Origin: Spirulina subsalsa PCC 9445
Lineage (GTDB): Bacteria > Cyanobacteriota > Cyanobacteriia > Cyanobacteriales > Spirulinaceae
Length of the DNA: 64,000 nt
Direction of reading: 5' to 3'
Assembly (NCBI RefSeq): GCF_000314005.1
Contig: NZ_JH980292.1
Coordinates: 5,057,894 to 5,121,893, forward strand
A model generated the notes under the pieces. The model worked only from the letters and a program-made list of their open reading frames with translations. It was not told the DNA's origin and made no database searches. Both the position numbers and the translations under genes were made by a program. Shown here one piece after another: positions 1 through 9,336 of the stretch. Position 1 is the first letter of the stretch. Each line of letters begins with the position of its first letter.

Positions 1-139
1 CACTCACAAGGGTTGTTCTTCCAATTGGCATCCCCCCATGACTAATTTCATCAAACCCTTCGATCATGGTCCGAATTTTACGGACTCCTAAAATGGATGT
101 GCTATTAGAAGGGTGATCACTCGAATTAGGTTGATTCAT
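1..139 (-). CDS. kaiC: Circadian clock ATPase/kinase KaiC, N-terminal 46 residues only
   Basis: The reading frame starts at 139 on the minus strand and runs off the window. The 46 visible residues end in KIRTMIEGFDEISHGGMPIG followed by RTTLVS. This matches the N terminus of KaiC just ahead of the first Walker A loop (RTMIEGFDDISHGG in Synechococcus). KaiC is the hexameric autokinase, autophosphatase and ATPase at the core of the cyanobacterial clock. It follows kaiA and kaiB on the same strand in the usual order. The kaiB-kaiC spacer of 217 bp (140-356) is longer than in many clusters and shows no gene. Identity is near certain; the rest of the gene lies outside the window. Confidence 0.95.
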   Translation of the reverse strand, partial: MNQPNSSDHPSNSTSILGVRKIRTMIEGFDEISHGGMPIGRTTLVS

Positions 140-356
140 CACTGAGTTGTTTAAGGTGTTCGGTGAAACAGAAGATGAGAAACGGATTCAAGAATCAGAA
201 GAAAACGTTTTCATCCTAACAGAAAGATGGCAAGCTGTTGATTTAACTTTCGATTGAACTGTTAAGTCATTTGATACAGGTTGAGTAGGGGTGACTCAGT
301 GATGGGTCTTTTCCGTTGGAGGAAACCGTGTCTTTGCCGAGATGGGGCGACCTCCC

Positions 357-659
357 TTAAGCTTCGGTAATTTCTTCATATAATAAATCTAAACCGATTA
401 GCACTTTTTCTCGATCGGATAAATCACCGATAATTTTCCGCACCGGGGGAGGCAATACTTTTGATAAGGTGGGCGTGGCTAGGATTTTATCCTCTTCGGC
501 AAGTTGTGGATTTTTCAGTACATCAATAACTTTTAGAGCATAAACTCCTTGAAAATCCTGTTCTAAGATGTTTTTTAAGGTTTTCAAGGCTCGCGCTGAA
601 TTTGGGGTATTGCCAGCGACGTAGAGCTTGAGAACATAGGTTTTTTTGGACGCACTCAT
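357..659 (-). CDS. kaiB: Circadian clock protein KaiB
   Basis: This 100-residue protein begins [20 protein letters not shown] and contains the thioredoxin-like KaiB fold signatures [20 protein letters not shown] and [20 protein letters not shown]. KaiB binds phosphorylated KaiC in its fold-switched form and sequesters KaiA, which drives the dephosphorylation phase. An upstream in-frame ATG at 674 would add MNCYP. I prefer 659 because homologues start at this point and the length then matches the family (about 102 residues). It lies 69 bp downstream of kaiA and probably shares a transcript with kaiC. Confidence 0.97.
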   Translation of the reverse strand: MSASKKTYVLKLYVAGNTPNSARALKTLKNILEQDFQGVYALKVIDVLKNPQLAEEDKILATPTLSKVLPPPVRKIIGDLSDREKVLIGLDLLYEEITEA

Positions 660-728
660 AGGATAACAGTTCAAAAAAAGAAAATAAAGGTTAATTTTTA
701 GTTACTTTGTTCTACCTTGAGGTAGACT

Positions 729-1745
729 TTACTCACTAGACGTGAAGATTTCAAAGGGAATATCTTCTCGGGGGATAGAACGACGATACATTTCACAGAG
801 GTGAGCGATGATGTCAATGAGTGCGAGACGGTAATCTAAGAGGATTTCTTCGCTGCGTCCTTCTAGCTTGAGTTGTTGGGAGAATCGATCCATCAGTTCC
901 ATGTGAATTTCCAAAATTTGTGAGACAGATAAATCCGCAAAGAAGGCTCGGTTGACAAACTGATCAATCGTTTGATTGAGGGGATAGTCTGGGATGAAGT
1001 AGTTGAGGATAATTTCACGGTATTCTACGCTCAATTCTTCGAGGAGTTCTTGCTTGTCTTTGGGGGGGAGGTTTCGCCAAAATTCTTGGGGGTTTCGTTT
1101 GTAGTAGATGCCGAGATAGCCTAGACGTTCTTTCAGTTTTTCAGCGAGTCGTCGCTGTTGGAGGAGGAGGAAGTTTGGGCAGGGTTGCTCATGGTGGGGG
1201 TTGGAGAGGGTGGGGGTTTGGGCGAAGGTGGGGGTTTGGGTGAGGGGGGAGAGTTGGACAAAGGGGGGGAGTTGGAGGAATTTAGCGATCGCCTGTTCAA
1301 TGGCGTTGGTAATCTGTGCGACTTGGGTCGCCAATAACCAAACCTCTCCGGTATGATACAAGTAGGGGGATGCTCCGGGGGTGGAATGCTCAGAAATTCT
1401 ATCATCTCCGGTGGTGTCCAAGAGGGAGGTATTCTGATTATCAGAGTTTCTGGGTTCAATAATCACCACAGGCAAAAGAGTCCCTTGAGTGAACAAGTGA
1501 TTTAAGACCGCTAACTCCCCATCAATATTTTGTAAAATCAGGCAGTCGATCTGTTCTTTATGGTGTTCGACAAACTCCAAAAACTGAGCTTGTTGATCAA
1601 AGCGATAGCAATTATACCGTTCATGATTCAAAAAATGTTGCAAAGACTGAGCGAGTCCCTCGGTCTTGGCATAGAGACAAATACACAATTTAGGGTTCAA
1701 GAGGTTACTGGGATCGGACTCCAAAGGAGCGTTTTCATGGGTCAT
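729..1745 (-). CDS. kaiA: Circadian clock protein KaiA
   Basis: The protein has 338 residues. The N-terminal part (about 1-130) is a pseudo-receiver domain opening with LNPKLCICLYAKTEGLAQSL. The C-terminal KaiC-binding four-helix domain (about 205-330) includes LGYLGIYYKRNPQEFWRNLP and LLEELSVEYREIILNYF. KaiA stimulates KaiC autophosphorylation by binding its C-terminal tail. It is longer than Synechococcus KaiA (284 residues). The extra length is a Pro/Thr/Gln-rich linker at about 145-195 between the two domains. It is first in the kaiABC transcription order, with its start facing the solute-binding protein gene about 220 bp away. Confidence 0.96.
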   Translation of the reverse strand: MTHENAPLESDPSNLLNPKLCICLYAKTEGLAQSLQHFLNHERYNCYRFDQQAQFLEFVEHHKEQIDCLILQNIDGELAVLNHLFTQGTLLPVVIIEPRNSDNQNTSLLDTTGDDRISEHSTPGASPYLYHTGEVWLLATQVAQITNAIEQAIAKFLQLPPFVQLSPLTQTPTFAQTPTLSNPHHEQPCPNFLLLQQRRLAEKLKERLGYLGIYYKRNPQEFWRNLPPKDKQELLEELSVEYREIILNYFIPDYPLNQTIDQFVNRAFFADLSVSQILEIHMELMDRFSQQLKLEGRSEEILLDYRLALIDIIAHLCEMYRRSIPREDIPFEIFTSSE

Positions 1746-1904
1746 CAGACATAAACGGGGACATACATCGTAGGCTTGTCGTAAAAGTTAACATCAGATC
1801 GATTATACCTGATCCCCTCTCATTCTTAAGTTGTAGCTGATACTCGTAGATGATGTTTAGCATGGGGCTATGATAGCATCGGGGGCAGGCCATCGGCTCA
1901 GAGT

Positions 1905-1931
1905 CAAGCCGCCCTAGAAGGGCGGGACTTG
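1905..1931. repeat. GC-rich hairpin, possibly an old IS200/IS605-type end
   Basis: CCGCCC (1909-1914) and GGGCGG (1920-1925) pair around the 5-nt loop TAGAA. The stem can be prolonged by CAAG (1905-1908) and CTTG (1928-1931) across a 2-nt bulge. It stands alone in the kaiA/lipoprotein intergenic region with no run of T, so it is a poor intrinsic terminator. Similar hairpins occur at the ends of IS200/IS605 elements; that link is an inference. Confidence 0.4.
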
Positions 1932-1964
1932 TGTCCCATGAATTTTGCTTAATTGGAAGGCAAT

Positions 1965-3251
1965 ATGATGAACAAATGGTCGAAATGGTTGCGGTTGGGG
2001 GTTTTTGCTCTGTTAGGGCTTGGGGTGAGTTGGTTGGTGAGTTGTTCCCGTCCGGTGGCTACGTCGGGAACGGAGATTGAGTTCTGGACGATGCAACTCC
2101 AGCCCCAATTTACGGCCTATTTTGAGGGGTTGATTGAGGACTTTGAGGCGGAAAATCCGGGGGTTAAGGTGCGCTGGGTGGATGTGCCTTGGGAGGCGAT
2201 GGAGAGTAAGATTTTAACCTCGGTGGCGGCGAATACGGCTCCGGATGTGGTGAATTTAAATCCTAAGTTTGCGTCCCAGTTGGCTAGTCGTGAGGCTTGG
2301 CTGAATTTGGATGAACAGCTTTCTGAGGATGACCAACGGCTTTATTTACCGAAGATTTGGCAGGCTAGCACTCTGAATGGGAAAACCTTTGGTCTGCCTT
2401 GGTATTTAACGACGCAGGTAACGATTTATAATCGGGCGCTGTTGGAGGCGGCGGGGATTGAAAATCCCCCCCAAACCTATGAGGAGTTGGCGACAGTGGC
2501 GCGTCAGGTGAAGGACCAAACGGGCAAGTTTACGCTGTTTGTGACCCTGATTCCGGAAGATTCGGGGGCGGTTTTGGAGTCTTTGGTCAAAATGGGGGTG
2601 ACGTTAGTAGATGAGTCGGGGAAGGCGGCGTTTAATAGTCCTGAAGGGGTGGCAGCGTTTGAATATTGGGTCAATCTCTATCGGGAGGGATTATTACCGC
2701 CGGAAGTCTTGACAAGAGGACATCGTTATGGTATAGACCTGTATCAAACGGGGGAGGCGGCGTTAGTGGCGACGGGGCCGCAGTTTTTAAATGCGATCGC
2801 CACCAATGCGCCAGATATTGCTGAAGTCTCGGGAGTTGCGCCAGAAATTACCGGAGAAACGGGCAAGAAGAATGTGGCGGTGATGAATTTAACGATTCCC
2901 CGCACCACACGACACCCGGAAGAAGCGGTTAAGTTTGCCCTGTTTGTCACCAATAGTCAAAACCAGTTAGCTTTTGCCCAAGAGGCGAAGGTGTTGCCCT
3001 CTACTCAGGAAGCGGTGGCGGAGTTTATTGAGGTGCTGGAAAGTTCTAGTGAGTTATCACCCCAAGAGGAGGCGGTTTTAGTGGGGGCGAAACAGTTACA
3101 AGATGCTGAGGTATTAATCCCAGCGATGGACAATTTGAATGTGTTGCAAAGGGCAATTTATGAGAATTTACAGGCGGCGATGTTGGGGCAAAAAACTATA
3201 GAACAGGCGCTAGCAGATGCGGCTCAACAATGGGATCAAGACCAGAGTTGA
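1965..3251 (+). CDS. ABC-transporter sugar-binding lipoprotein (family 1 extracellular solute-binding protein)
   Basis: The protein has 428 residues from ATG 1965, preceded by GGAAGG and a 4-nt spacer. A TTG at 1953 is open but has no such site. The signal peptide ends in a lipobox (LVSC, Cys27), so the mature protein is probably lipid-anchored on the periplasmic face. The body has the type I carbohydrate-binding fold signatures EIEFWTMQLQPQF, VKVRWVDVPWEAMESKI, NTAPDVVNLNP and GLPWYLTTQVTIYNRALLEAAG, as in maltose/glycerol-3-phosphate/multiple-sugar binding proteins. No permease or ATPase gene is adjacent, so the partners must lie elsewhere. The substrate cannot be read from the sequence. 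Confidence 0.9.
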   Translation: MMNKWSKWLRLGVFALLGLGVSWLVSCSRPVATSGTEIEFWTMQLQPQFTAYFEGLIEDFEAENPGVKVRWVDVPWEAMESKILTSVAANTAPDVVNLNPKFASQLASREAWLNLDEQLSEDDQRLYLPKIWQASTLNGKTFGLPWYLTTQVTIYNRALLEAAGIENPPQTYEELATVARQVKDQTGKFTLFVTLIPEDSGAVLESLVKMGVTLVDESGKAAFNSPEGVAAFEYWVNLYREGLLPPEVLTRGHRYGIDLYQTGEAALVATGPQFLNAIATNAPDIAEVSGVAPEITGETGKKNVAVMNLTIPRTTRHPEEAVKFALFVTNSQNQLAFAQEAKVLPSTQEAVAEFIEVLESSSELSPQEEAVLVGAKQLQDAEVLIPAMDNLNVLQRAIYENLQAAMLGQKTIEQALADAAQQWDQDQS

Positions 3252-3261
3252 GGACGTTGGG

Positions 3262-3299
3262 AGAGGACAAACTATGAGTTGTTCAGTTGTTTGTCCTCT
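3262..3299 (+). terminator. Stem-loop after the solute-binding protein gene
   Basis: An 11-bp perfect inverted repeat, AGAGGACAAAC (3262-3272) and GTTTGTCCTCT (3289-3299), begins 11 nt after the stop codon. The loop is 16 nt. No T-run follows, so it may act as an mRNA 3' stabiliser or a weak terminator rather than a classical intrinsic one. Confidence 0.55.
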
Positions 3300-3315
3300 A
3301 TTCTCATCAGAGATT

Positions 3316-3444
3316 TTAGCAGGATAGGTTTAAGTGGAGTTTGAGGGCAGTCTCTACTATTTCCATAACTTCTTGGCTCAAAAATCCCACTGCATCCCCA
3401 CGAATCCTTTGTTTAGAAATAGAACGCACCCTACCACTACTCAT
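3316..3444 (-). pseudogene. MazF/PemK-type toxin, C-terminal relic
   Basis: This 42-codon frame is open from ATG 3444 to TAA 3316. It reads VRSISKQRIRGDAVGFLSQE followed by VMEIVETALKLHLNL. This is the typical end of MazF/PemK endoribonucleases (V/IR-x-I-x-K-x-R-I/L ... G-x-L-S-x-E-x-M-x-x-V-x-x-A-L-x-x-x-L). The first two thirds of the fold, with the catalytic surface, is absent upstream, and no antitoxin gene is next to it. It therefore looks like the remnant of a toxin-antitoxin locus squeezed between two plus-strand genes. Identification rests on recalled family sequence only. Confidence 0.6.
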
Positions 3445-3528
3445 GAAATCGCTCCGGGTTGGGGCTGAATCTGTTGTCCGCTAATGTTAGAGTGGAGAAT
3501 TGCCGAAGTAACTGATGATTGACGAAGA

Positions 3529-6500
3529 ATGCCGTTCTCCTCTCTAATTCGCCACTTAATGCGATCGCCTCTCACCCAAGACCTGATCGCTAAACTCCAA
3601 GACAGGCAAAACCTCCAGTTAACTGGGATTCCCCGATTACCGAAAGGGGTAGTCGCTTCTACCCTGGCCCGGAGTTTGGGGCGCAATCTTTTGGTGGTCT
3701 GTGCGTCCTTGGAAGAAGCCGGGCGCTGGACGGCACAAATGGAAATGATGGGCTGGGATACGGTGGACTTTTACCCCACCTCAGAGGCCTCCCCCTATGA
3801 CCCGTTTGACCCAGAATCGGAGATGATCTGGGGTCAGATGCAGGTTCTCTCTCACCTCACGGGAGAATCGCGCCAGAACCTCGCTATTATCACCACAGAA
3901 CGGGCGTTACAGCCCCATTTACCCCCGCCAGAGGTCTATCGGGACTATGGCCTCACGTTGCAGGTGGGGAACGTATTTGGGGGGAAATTGCTAGATCGGC
4001 AACTGGCGAAACTGGGTTATGAACGGGTGGGACTGGTGGAGACGGAGGGACAATGGAGCCGTCGGGGGGATTTGGTGGATATTTTCCCGGTTTCGGCGGA
4101 ATTGCCTGTACGGTTGGAATGGTTGGGGGATGAAATTGAGACGCTGCGGGAGTTTGACCCGGCCACTCAGCGCTCCTTAGATGCTCTCCCGGAGTTAGTT
4201 CTCACCCCGACGAGTTTTTCCGGTGCGATCGCCCAATCTCTCTCCTATCCCGAGGAACTCTTTTCGGATCAGGAATTAGAGCAATTACGCAGGGGGAATT
4301 ATCCCGAAGGAATGCGGCGCTTTTTAGGGGTGGCCTTTAACCATCCGGCCTCCCTATTGGACTATTTAGCCCCAGAAACCCTGATTGCTGTGGATGAGGT
4401 GGAATTATGCCGTTTAAATTGCGATCGCTGGGTAGAACACGCTCAGGAACAATGGCAACTCACCCAAGAGCAATTCCCCCCCGAAACGGCCACACTTCAT
4501 CACCCCTTCGCCCACTCTCTCCAACAGATTCAAGAAAAATACTATTCGCTGCAATTATCCACCCTAACTGAAGACAACCCCCAAACCCCCTTTCCTAGCA
4601 TTAATTTATCCAGTCGTCCCCTGCCCACCAGTCCCCACCAGTTCGCCAAACTCGCGGAAATCTTAAGGGGGAAACGAGATATTTATAGCGGAATGAACCT
4701 GAAAGAATACGCCACTTGGCTCATTTCTGCCCAACCTTCGCGCTCGGTTTCTCTCTTACAAGAACACGATTGTCCGGCGCAATTTGTCCCCAATATCCGC
4801 GACTATCCCGCCATTGAACGGTTAGTTATTCAAAAAACCGCCATTGCTTTAAAATATTCGGGTTTAGCAGAACTGGAGGGCTTTATTCTCCCCACGTTTC
4901 GAGTCGTTATTGTCACTGACCGGGAGTTTTTTGGACAACATACCTTAGCCAGTCCCAGCTATATCCGCAAACGTCGCCGCGCTGCCTCTAAAAAAGTTGA
5001 TCCAAACAAGCTCAGTCCGGGAGATTATGTGGTGCATAAAAGCCACGGGATTGGCAAGTTTTTAAAATTGGAACGGTTGGGAGATCGGGACTATTTAGCC
5101 CTGCAATATGCCGATGGTATTTTAAGAGTGCCTGCGGACAGTTTTGATAGTTTGTCCCGCTTCCAACCTGCGGCCAAAACGCGCCCCGATTTGGATAAAA
5201 TGACGGGCAAGGTGTGGCAAAAGAATAAAGCCAAAATTCGCAAACTGGTTAAAAAGTTGGCGGTGGATTTATTGGCACTCTATGCCAAACGGTCTAAACA
5301 AACAGGCTTTGCTTATCCCCCGGATACCCCTTGGCAACAGGAACTAGAGGATTCTTTCCCCTACCAAGCCACCCCCGACCAACTCAAGGCGGTACAAGAT
5401 GTTAAGCAGGATTTAGAACAAGATCGACCGATGGATCGGTTAGTCTGTGGGGATGTGGGCTTTGGGAAAACAGAAGTCGCGGTGAGGGCGATTTTTAAAG
5501 TCGTAACAACGGCTCATAAACAGGTGGCTTTTCTCGCCCCGACGACCATTTTAACCCAACAACATTATCACACCCTCAAAGAACGGTTTGCGCCCTATCC
5601 CATCAATGTGGGGCTATTAAATCGCTTTCGGACGGCTTCTGAACGGCGAGAGATTCTCAAACGTTTAGAAACGGGAGAATTAGATATTGTGGTAGGCACT
5701 CATCAACTCCTAAGTAAGTCGGTGAAATTTAAAGATTTGGGGCTATTAGTGATTGATGAAGAACAGCGCTTTGGGGTCAATCAAAAGGAGAAAATTAAGG
5801 CATTAAAAACCCAGGTTGATGTATTAACCCTCAGCGCGACTCCCATTCCCCGCACCCTCTACATGGCCATGTCGGGCATCCGGGAAATGAGTTTGATTAC
5901 CACCCCTCCCCCCTCCCGTCGTCCCATTAAAACCCATCTCTCCCCCTACAATCCCGAAGTGATTCGCACGGCCATCCGCAATGAGTTAGATCGAGGGGGA
6001 CAGGTGTTCTATGTTGTGCCGCGTGTGGAGGGGATTGAGGGGGTGGCCGCCCAACTACAGGAAATGTTACCGGGAATTCGGATTGCGATCGCCCATGGTC
6101 AATGTTCCGAGGCTGAATTAGAGTCTACCATGCTCACCTTTAGTAACGGAGAGGCGGATTTATTGGTCTGTACCACCATTATTGAGTCAGGGTTAGATAT
6201 TCCCCGCGTTAATACCATTATTGTGGAAGATTCCCAACGCTTTGGACTGTCCCAACTCTACCAACTGCGGGGCCGGGTAGGACGGGCAGGAATTCAAGCC
6301 CACGCTTGGCTATTGTACCCCCAACAGGGGGGGCTGTCCGAAGCAGCCTTAGAACGGTTGCGCGCCCTACAAGAGTTTACCCAATTAGGCTCCGGCTACC
6401 AACTGGCCAGTCGAGATATGGAAATTCGCGGGGTGGGGAATATCCTAGGGGCTGAACAGTCGGGACAAATGACTACCATTGGATTTGACCTTTATATGGA

Positions 6501-7017
6501 GATGTTACAGGAGGCGATTCGGGAGATTCAAGGTCAGGCCATTCCCACCGTTGAGGAAACTAGCGTCGATTTAAAACTGACGGCCTTTATCCCCAATGAT
6601 TATATCCCCGACTTAGAGCAGAAAATGGCCGCCTATCGTGCTGTGGCTACTGCCCATTCTAAGCGGGAATTAGACCTGTTAGCGGAAGATTGGCGCGATC
6701 GCTACGGAGAAATCCCCTCCCCGGCCTTACAATTGATTAAAATCGTACACCTCAAACAACTCGCCAAATCCCTCGGTTTCTCCCGCATTAAACCCGACGG
6801 CAATCAGCACATTGTCCTTGAAACCCCCATGGAAGAACCCGCTTGGCGACTGTTGCAAGAAAACCTCCCCCAACACCTCCGCTCCCGTTTCGTCTTCTCC
6901 CCCAAAAAAGTCACCGTGCGCGGTTTAGGCACCCTCAAACCCCAAAAACAATTAGAAAACCTCATCGAGTGGCTAGAGAAAATGCAGGGCGCGCTCCCCG
7001 ACTCCCTGCCACAATGA
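3529..7017 (+). CDS. mfd: Transcription-repair coupling factor Mfd
   Basis: The protein has 1162 residues, the usual size. It has a UvrB-like N-terminal half (about 1-430) with [18 protein letters not shown]. Next is the CarD-like RNA-polymerase-interacting domain (about 490-560, [20 protein letters not shown]). The translocase motor follows, with Walker [10 protein letters not shown], a DEEQ box ([10 protein letters not shown]), the [19 protein letters not shown] motif and the RGRVGR box. The TRCF C-terminal domain (about 1010-1110) is last. Mfd pushes stalled RNA polymerase off template lesions and recruits UvrA. ATG 3529 is used; an in-frame ATG at 3559 is a possible later start. Confidence 0.97.
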   Translation: MPFSSLIRHLMRSPLTQDLIAKLQDRQNLQLTGIPRLPKGVVASTLARSLGRNLLVVCASLEEAGRWTAQMEMMGWDTVDFYPTSEASPYDPFDPESEMIWGQMQVLSHLTGESRQNLAIITTERALQPHLPPPEVYRDYGLTLQVGNVFGGKLLDRQLAKLGYERVGLVETEGQWSRRGDLVDIFPVSAELPVRLEWLGDEIETLREFDPATQRSLDALPELVLTPTSFSGAIAQSLSYPEELFSDQELEQLRRGNYPEGMRRFLGVAFNHPASLLDYLAPETLIAVDEVELCRLNCDRWVEHAQEQWQLTQEQFPPETATLHHPFAHSLQQIQEKYYSLQLSTLTEDNPQTPFPSINLSSRPLPTSPHQFAKLAEILRGKRDIYSGMNLKEYATWLISAQPSRSVSLLQEHDCPAQFVPNIRDYPAIERLVIQKTAIALKYSGLAELEGFILPTFRVVIVTDREFFGQHTLASPSYIRKRRRAASKKVDPNKLSPGDYVVHKSHGIGKFLKLERLGDRDYLALQYADGILRVPADSFDSLSRFQPAAKTRPDLDKMTGKVWQKNKAKIRKLVKKLAVDLLALYAKRSKQTGFAYPPDTPWQQELEDSFPYQATPDQLKAVQDVKQDLEQDRPMDRLVCGDVGFGKTEVAVRAIFKVVTTAHKQVAFLAPTTILTQQHYHTLKERFAPYPINVGLLNRFRTASERREILKRLETGELDIVVGTHQLLSKSVKFKDLGLLVIDEEQRFGVNQKEKIKALKTQVDVLTLSATPIPRTLYMAMSGIREMSLITTPPPSRRPIKTHLSPYNPEVIRTAIRNELDRGGQVFYVVPRVEGIEGVAAQLQEMLPGIRIAIAHGQCSEAELESTMLTFSNGEADLLVCTTIIESGLDIPRVNTIIVEDSQRFGLSQLYQLRGRVGRAGIQAHAWLLYPQQGGLSEAALERLRALQEFTQLGSGYQLASRDMEIRGVGNILGAEQSGQMTTIGFDLYMEMLQEAIREIQGQAIPTVEETSVDLKLTAFIPNDYIPDLEQKMAAYRAVATAHSKRELDLLAEDWRDRYGEIPSPALQLIKIVHLKQLAKSLGFSRIKPDGNQHIVLETPMEEPAWRLLQENLPQHLRSRFVFSPKKVTVRGLGTLKPQKQLENLIEWLEKMQGALPDSLPQ

Positions 7018-7080
7018 AGAAAATGCCCAACCTGCGTTAATATTCACTAGATGACGCTTGCTGAATCAATCTGGTAGTGG

Positions 7081-7205
7081 GGCATGGGGAACAGGTAATA
7101 GGTAATAGGCACTCTTGCAATAGGCAATAGCCAAAAGTTTTTGCTATTCACTGCTCCCCCTCCTCCCCTCTCCCCCCTGTTCCCTGTTTCCTGTTCCCTA
7201 ACCCC
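7081..7205. repeat. Heptanucleotide-type low-complexity repeat
   Basis: A purine-rich half (GGGGAACAGGTAATAGG and similar) is followed by a pyrimidine-rich half (CCCCTCCTCCCC ... CCCTGTTCCCTG). The two halves can pair imperfectly. Comparable blocks occur at 27841-28063, 50281-50376, 52767-52797, 52970-53010 and 60835-60945, always between genes. They resemble the short tandemly repeated repetitive sequences described in cyanobacteria. Confidence 0.7.
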
Positions 7206-7236
7206 AAGCCCTAGACACCCCTTAAAAACATCTACT

Positions 7237-7392
7237 ATGGAATGGACTGCCGAAGCTGAAGCCAAACTGAAAGAAATCCCTTTTTTTGTCCGTCCTGCCG
7301 CCCGGAAAAAGATAGAAAAATTTGCCCAAGAAGCCGGACAAACTCAGATTACTGTTGAGGTTTACGAACAAGCTAAAGCCAAATTTGGCTAA
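7237..7392 (+). CDS. Small PCP_red-domain protein (light-independent protochlorophyllide reductase subunit B C-terminus-like)
   Basis: The protein has 51 residues from ATG 7237: WTAEAEAKLKEIPFFVRPAA then RKKIEKFAQEAG and VEVYEQAKAKFG. This matches the PCP_red domain found at the C terminus of ChlB/BchB and as stand-alone small cyanobacterial proteins. Upstream in-frame codons from 7141 encode only the low-complexity repeat and are not part of the gene. The function of the stand-alone form is unknown; it may be a regulatory or assembly module linked to chlorophyll metabolism. It lies 39 bp before the ABC transporter gene, so co-transcription is possible. Confidence 0.8.
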   Translation: MEWTAEAEAKLKEIPFFVRPAARKKIEKFAQEAGQTQITVEVYEQAKAKFG

Positions 7393-7431
7393 TTCTAAAT
7401 CGTCCCCTCACATCCCACTTGATGACCCTCT

Positions 7432-9180
7432 ATGAATCAATCTAAACTTCAGAGACTCTGGAATTATGTCCGCCCCTATTGGCGCTCTGTCGTGTTCGGG
7501 GTAAGTGCCCTGTTAGTGGTGAATTTAATTGGGGTTTATATCCCCCTATTAATTCGCGATAGTATCGACACCTTAAGCGGGTCTTTAACCTTTGCCCAAA
7601 TCTCTAAATATGTCTTTTTAATCTTTATTTACGCCTCCATTATGTGGGTCATTCGGATGACTTCCCGCATTATCTTATTTGGGGTCGGTCGTCAAGTGGA
7701 ATATGACTTAAAACAGCGACTTTTTCAACATATTTTAAGATTAGAACCCGCCTATTTCGCCACCAATAGCATCGGGGATTTAATGAACCGCGCCACCAGT
7801 GACGTAGATAATATTCGCCGCTTACTGGGGTTTGCGGTGTTGAGTATTGCCAACGCCCTATTTACCTATGCCTTAACCCTGCCCGTCATGTTGGCGATTA
7901 ATGCACGGTTGAGTTTAGCGGCTTTGGCGGTTTATCCTTTTATGTTGGTTTTGGTGCAGTTATTTAGTGATAAATTGCGGGAAGATCAGCGAGAAGTTCA
8001 GGAGAACTTATCCGACTTAAGCCAATTGATTCAAGAGGATATGAGTGGAATTTCCCTCATTAAAATCTACGCCCAAGAAGCCAACGAAACCGTCGGATTT
8101 CAACAAAAAAACGCCAAACTATTAAAAGCCAATTTAAGCCTTGCCCGCACCCGAAATTTACTCTTTCCCATTATTGAGGGTCTGGTTTATATTTCCCTGT
8201 TAATTCTGCTCTGGTTAGGTTCAGGCGCTATTGCCCAAGGAATCATCACAGTGGGGGATTTTCTCGCCCTGATTCTCTATGTAGAACGCCTTGTATTCCC
8301 CACCGCTCTCCTTGGGTTTACGATTACCACTTACCAACGGGGAGAGGTCAGTATTGACCGAGTGGAGTCGGTGTTATTAGCGAAACCTGCCATTACCAAT
8401 CCTGAAGAAGCGATTACCTTACCCCCGGAATTGGTGCAAGGGAAAATTGAAATTAAAGACTTAACTTTTATCTATCCGGGAACGAAAAAACCCGCCCTGA
8501 AAAACATTTCCTGCACCATTGAACCGGGAGAAACTATTGCCCTTGTGGGATCGATTGGTTGCGGCAAATCTACCCTCGCCAATGCTATCCCGCGCTTACT
8601 GGATATTGAACCCGGCCACATCTTCCTAGATGGCTATGATGTCACGCAATTGAGGCTGAATGATCTGCGAGAGGCGATCGCCTACGTTCCCCAAGATAGT
8701 TTCCTCTTCAGTACCCAAATCCGCAACAATATCCGCTATGGGCAACCCTTAGCAGAACAGCCAGAAGTCGAAGATGCCGCCCAACAAGCCCAGATTCACC
8801 CCGAAATCCTCAACTTCCCCAGCCAATACGACACCCTCGTAGGAGAGCGAGGAATCACCCTCTCCGGGGGACAACGACAACGCGCCTCCCTCGCCCGGGC
8901 TTTGATGATTGATGCACCTGTATTAATTCTTGATGATGCCCTATCCAGTGTTGATAATAAAACCGCCACCGACATCCTCGATTTTCTCTCCCAAGGCACA
9001 GCACGGCAAACGGTGATTTTTATTTCTCACCAACTCTCAGCCGCCGCTACTGCCGATCGGATTTTTGTCATGGATCAGGGGGAAATTGTACAAAGCGGCA
9101 CCCATCAGGAGTTAGTGGAACAACCGGGCCCCTATCAACACCTCTGGCAACAGCAACAACTGGAAAAAGTTCTAGAGTAG
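7432..9180 (+). CDS. ABC exporter half-transporter (transmembrane domain plus ATPase)
   Basis: The 582-residue protein has six predicted membrane helices in residues 1-310, then an ATPase domain (about 340-570). The domain has Walker A GSIGCGKST, signature LSGGQRQR, Walker B VLILDDALSSVD and switch His in ISHQLS. This is the MsbA/MdlA-type exporter architecture, expected to work as a dimer in the inner membrane. The residue after the Walker B Asp is Asp rather than the catalytic Glu. This is usual for the degenerate-site subunit of heterodimeric exporters (MdlA/YheI type), so a partner half-transporter may exist elsewhere. The substrate is unknown. Confidence 0.9.
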   Translation: MNQSKLQRLWNYVRPYWRSVVFGVSALLVVNLIGVYIPLLIRDSIDTLSGSLTFAQISKYVFLIFIYASIMWVIRMTSRIILFGVGRQVEYDLKQRLFQHILRLEPAYFATNSIGDLMNRATSDVDNIRRLLGFAVLSIANALFTYALTLPVMLAINARLSLAALAVYPFMLVLVQLFSDKLREDQREVQENLSDLSQLIQEDMSGISLIKIYAQEANETVGFQQKNAKLLKANLSLARTRNLLFPIIEGLVYISLLILLWLGSGAIAQGIITVGDFLALILYVERLVFPTALLGFTITTYQRGEVSIDRVESVLLAKPAITNPEEAITLPPELVQGKIEIKDLTFIYPGTKKPALKNISCTIEPGETIALVGSIGCGKSTLANAIPRLLDIEPGHIFLDGYDVTQLRLNDLREAIAYVPQDSFLFSTQIRNNIRYGQPLAEQPEVEDAAQQAQIHPEILNFPSQYDTLVGERGITLSGGQRQRASLARALMIDAPVLILDDALSSVDNKTATDILDFLSQGTARQTVIFISHQLSAAATADRIFVMDQGEIVQSGTHQELVEQPGPYQHLWQQQQLEKVLE

Positions 9181-9299
9181 GAGGTGATGGCAAGCCAAAC
9201 GGCAAGAGCAACTGTCTCCGACTGAGGCTAAAGCTATTTCAGCCAAATCTGGGATCGAAGTTTACCCCCATTAGTGGAGCAAGCCCCCATTTCCAATAC

Positions 9300-9336
9300 A
9301 ATACACCCCTAAAATACACCCCATGAAATACACCCC
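9300..9336 (+). promoter_or_regulatory. Triple AATACACCCC repeat across the XRE start codon
   Basis: AATACACCCC occurs at 9300-9309, 9313-9322 and 9327-9336, spaced 13 and 14 bp. The third copy is inside the coding sequence (codons 2-5) and the second directly abuts ATG 9323, where a Shine-Dalgarno site would be expected and none is seen. Direct repeats at this spacing around a regulator start codon suggest a self-operator, but this is an inference. Confidence 0.35.

Noticed and set aside
1133-1459. Open frame antisense or out of frame to kaiA, Pro/Ser-rich
   Set aside because: It lies wholly inside kaiA and only reflects the composition of the linker region.
3441-3686. Minus-strand 81-codon frame as the missing upstream part of the MazF relic
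   Set aside because: It is in another frame, lies largely over mfd, and shows no convincing MazF motifs.
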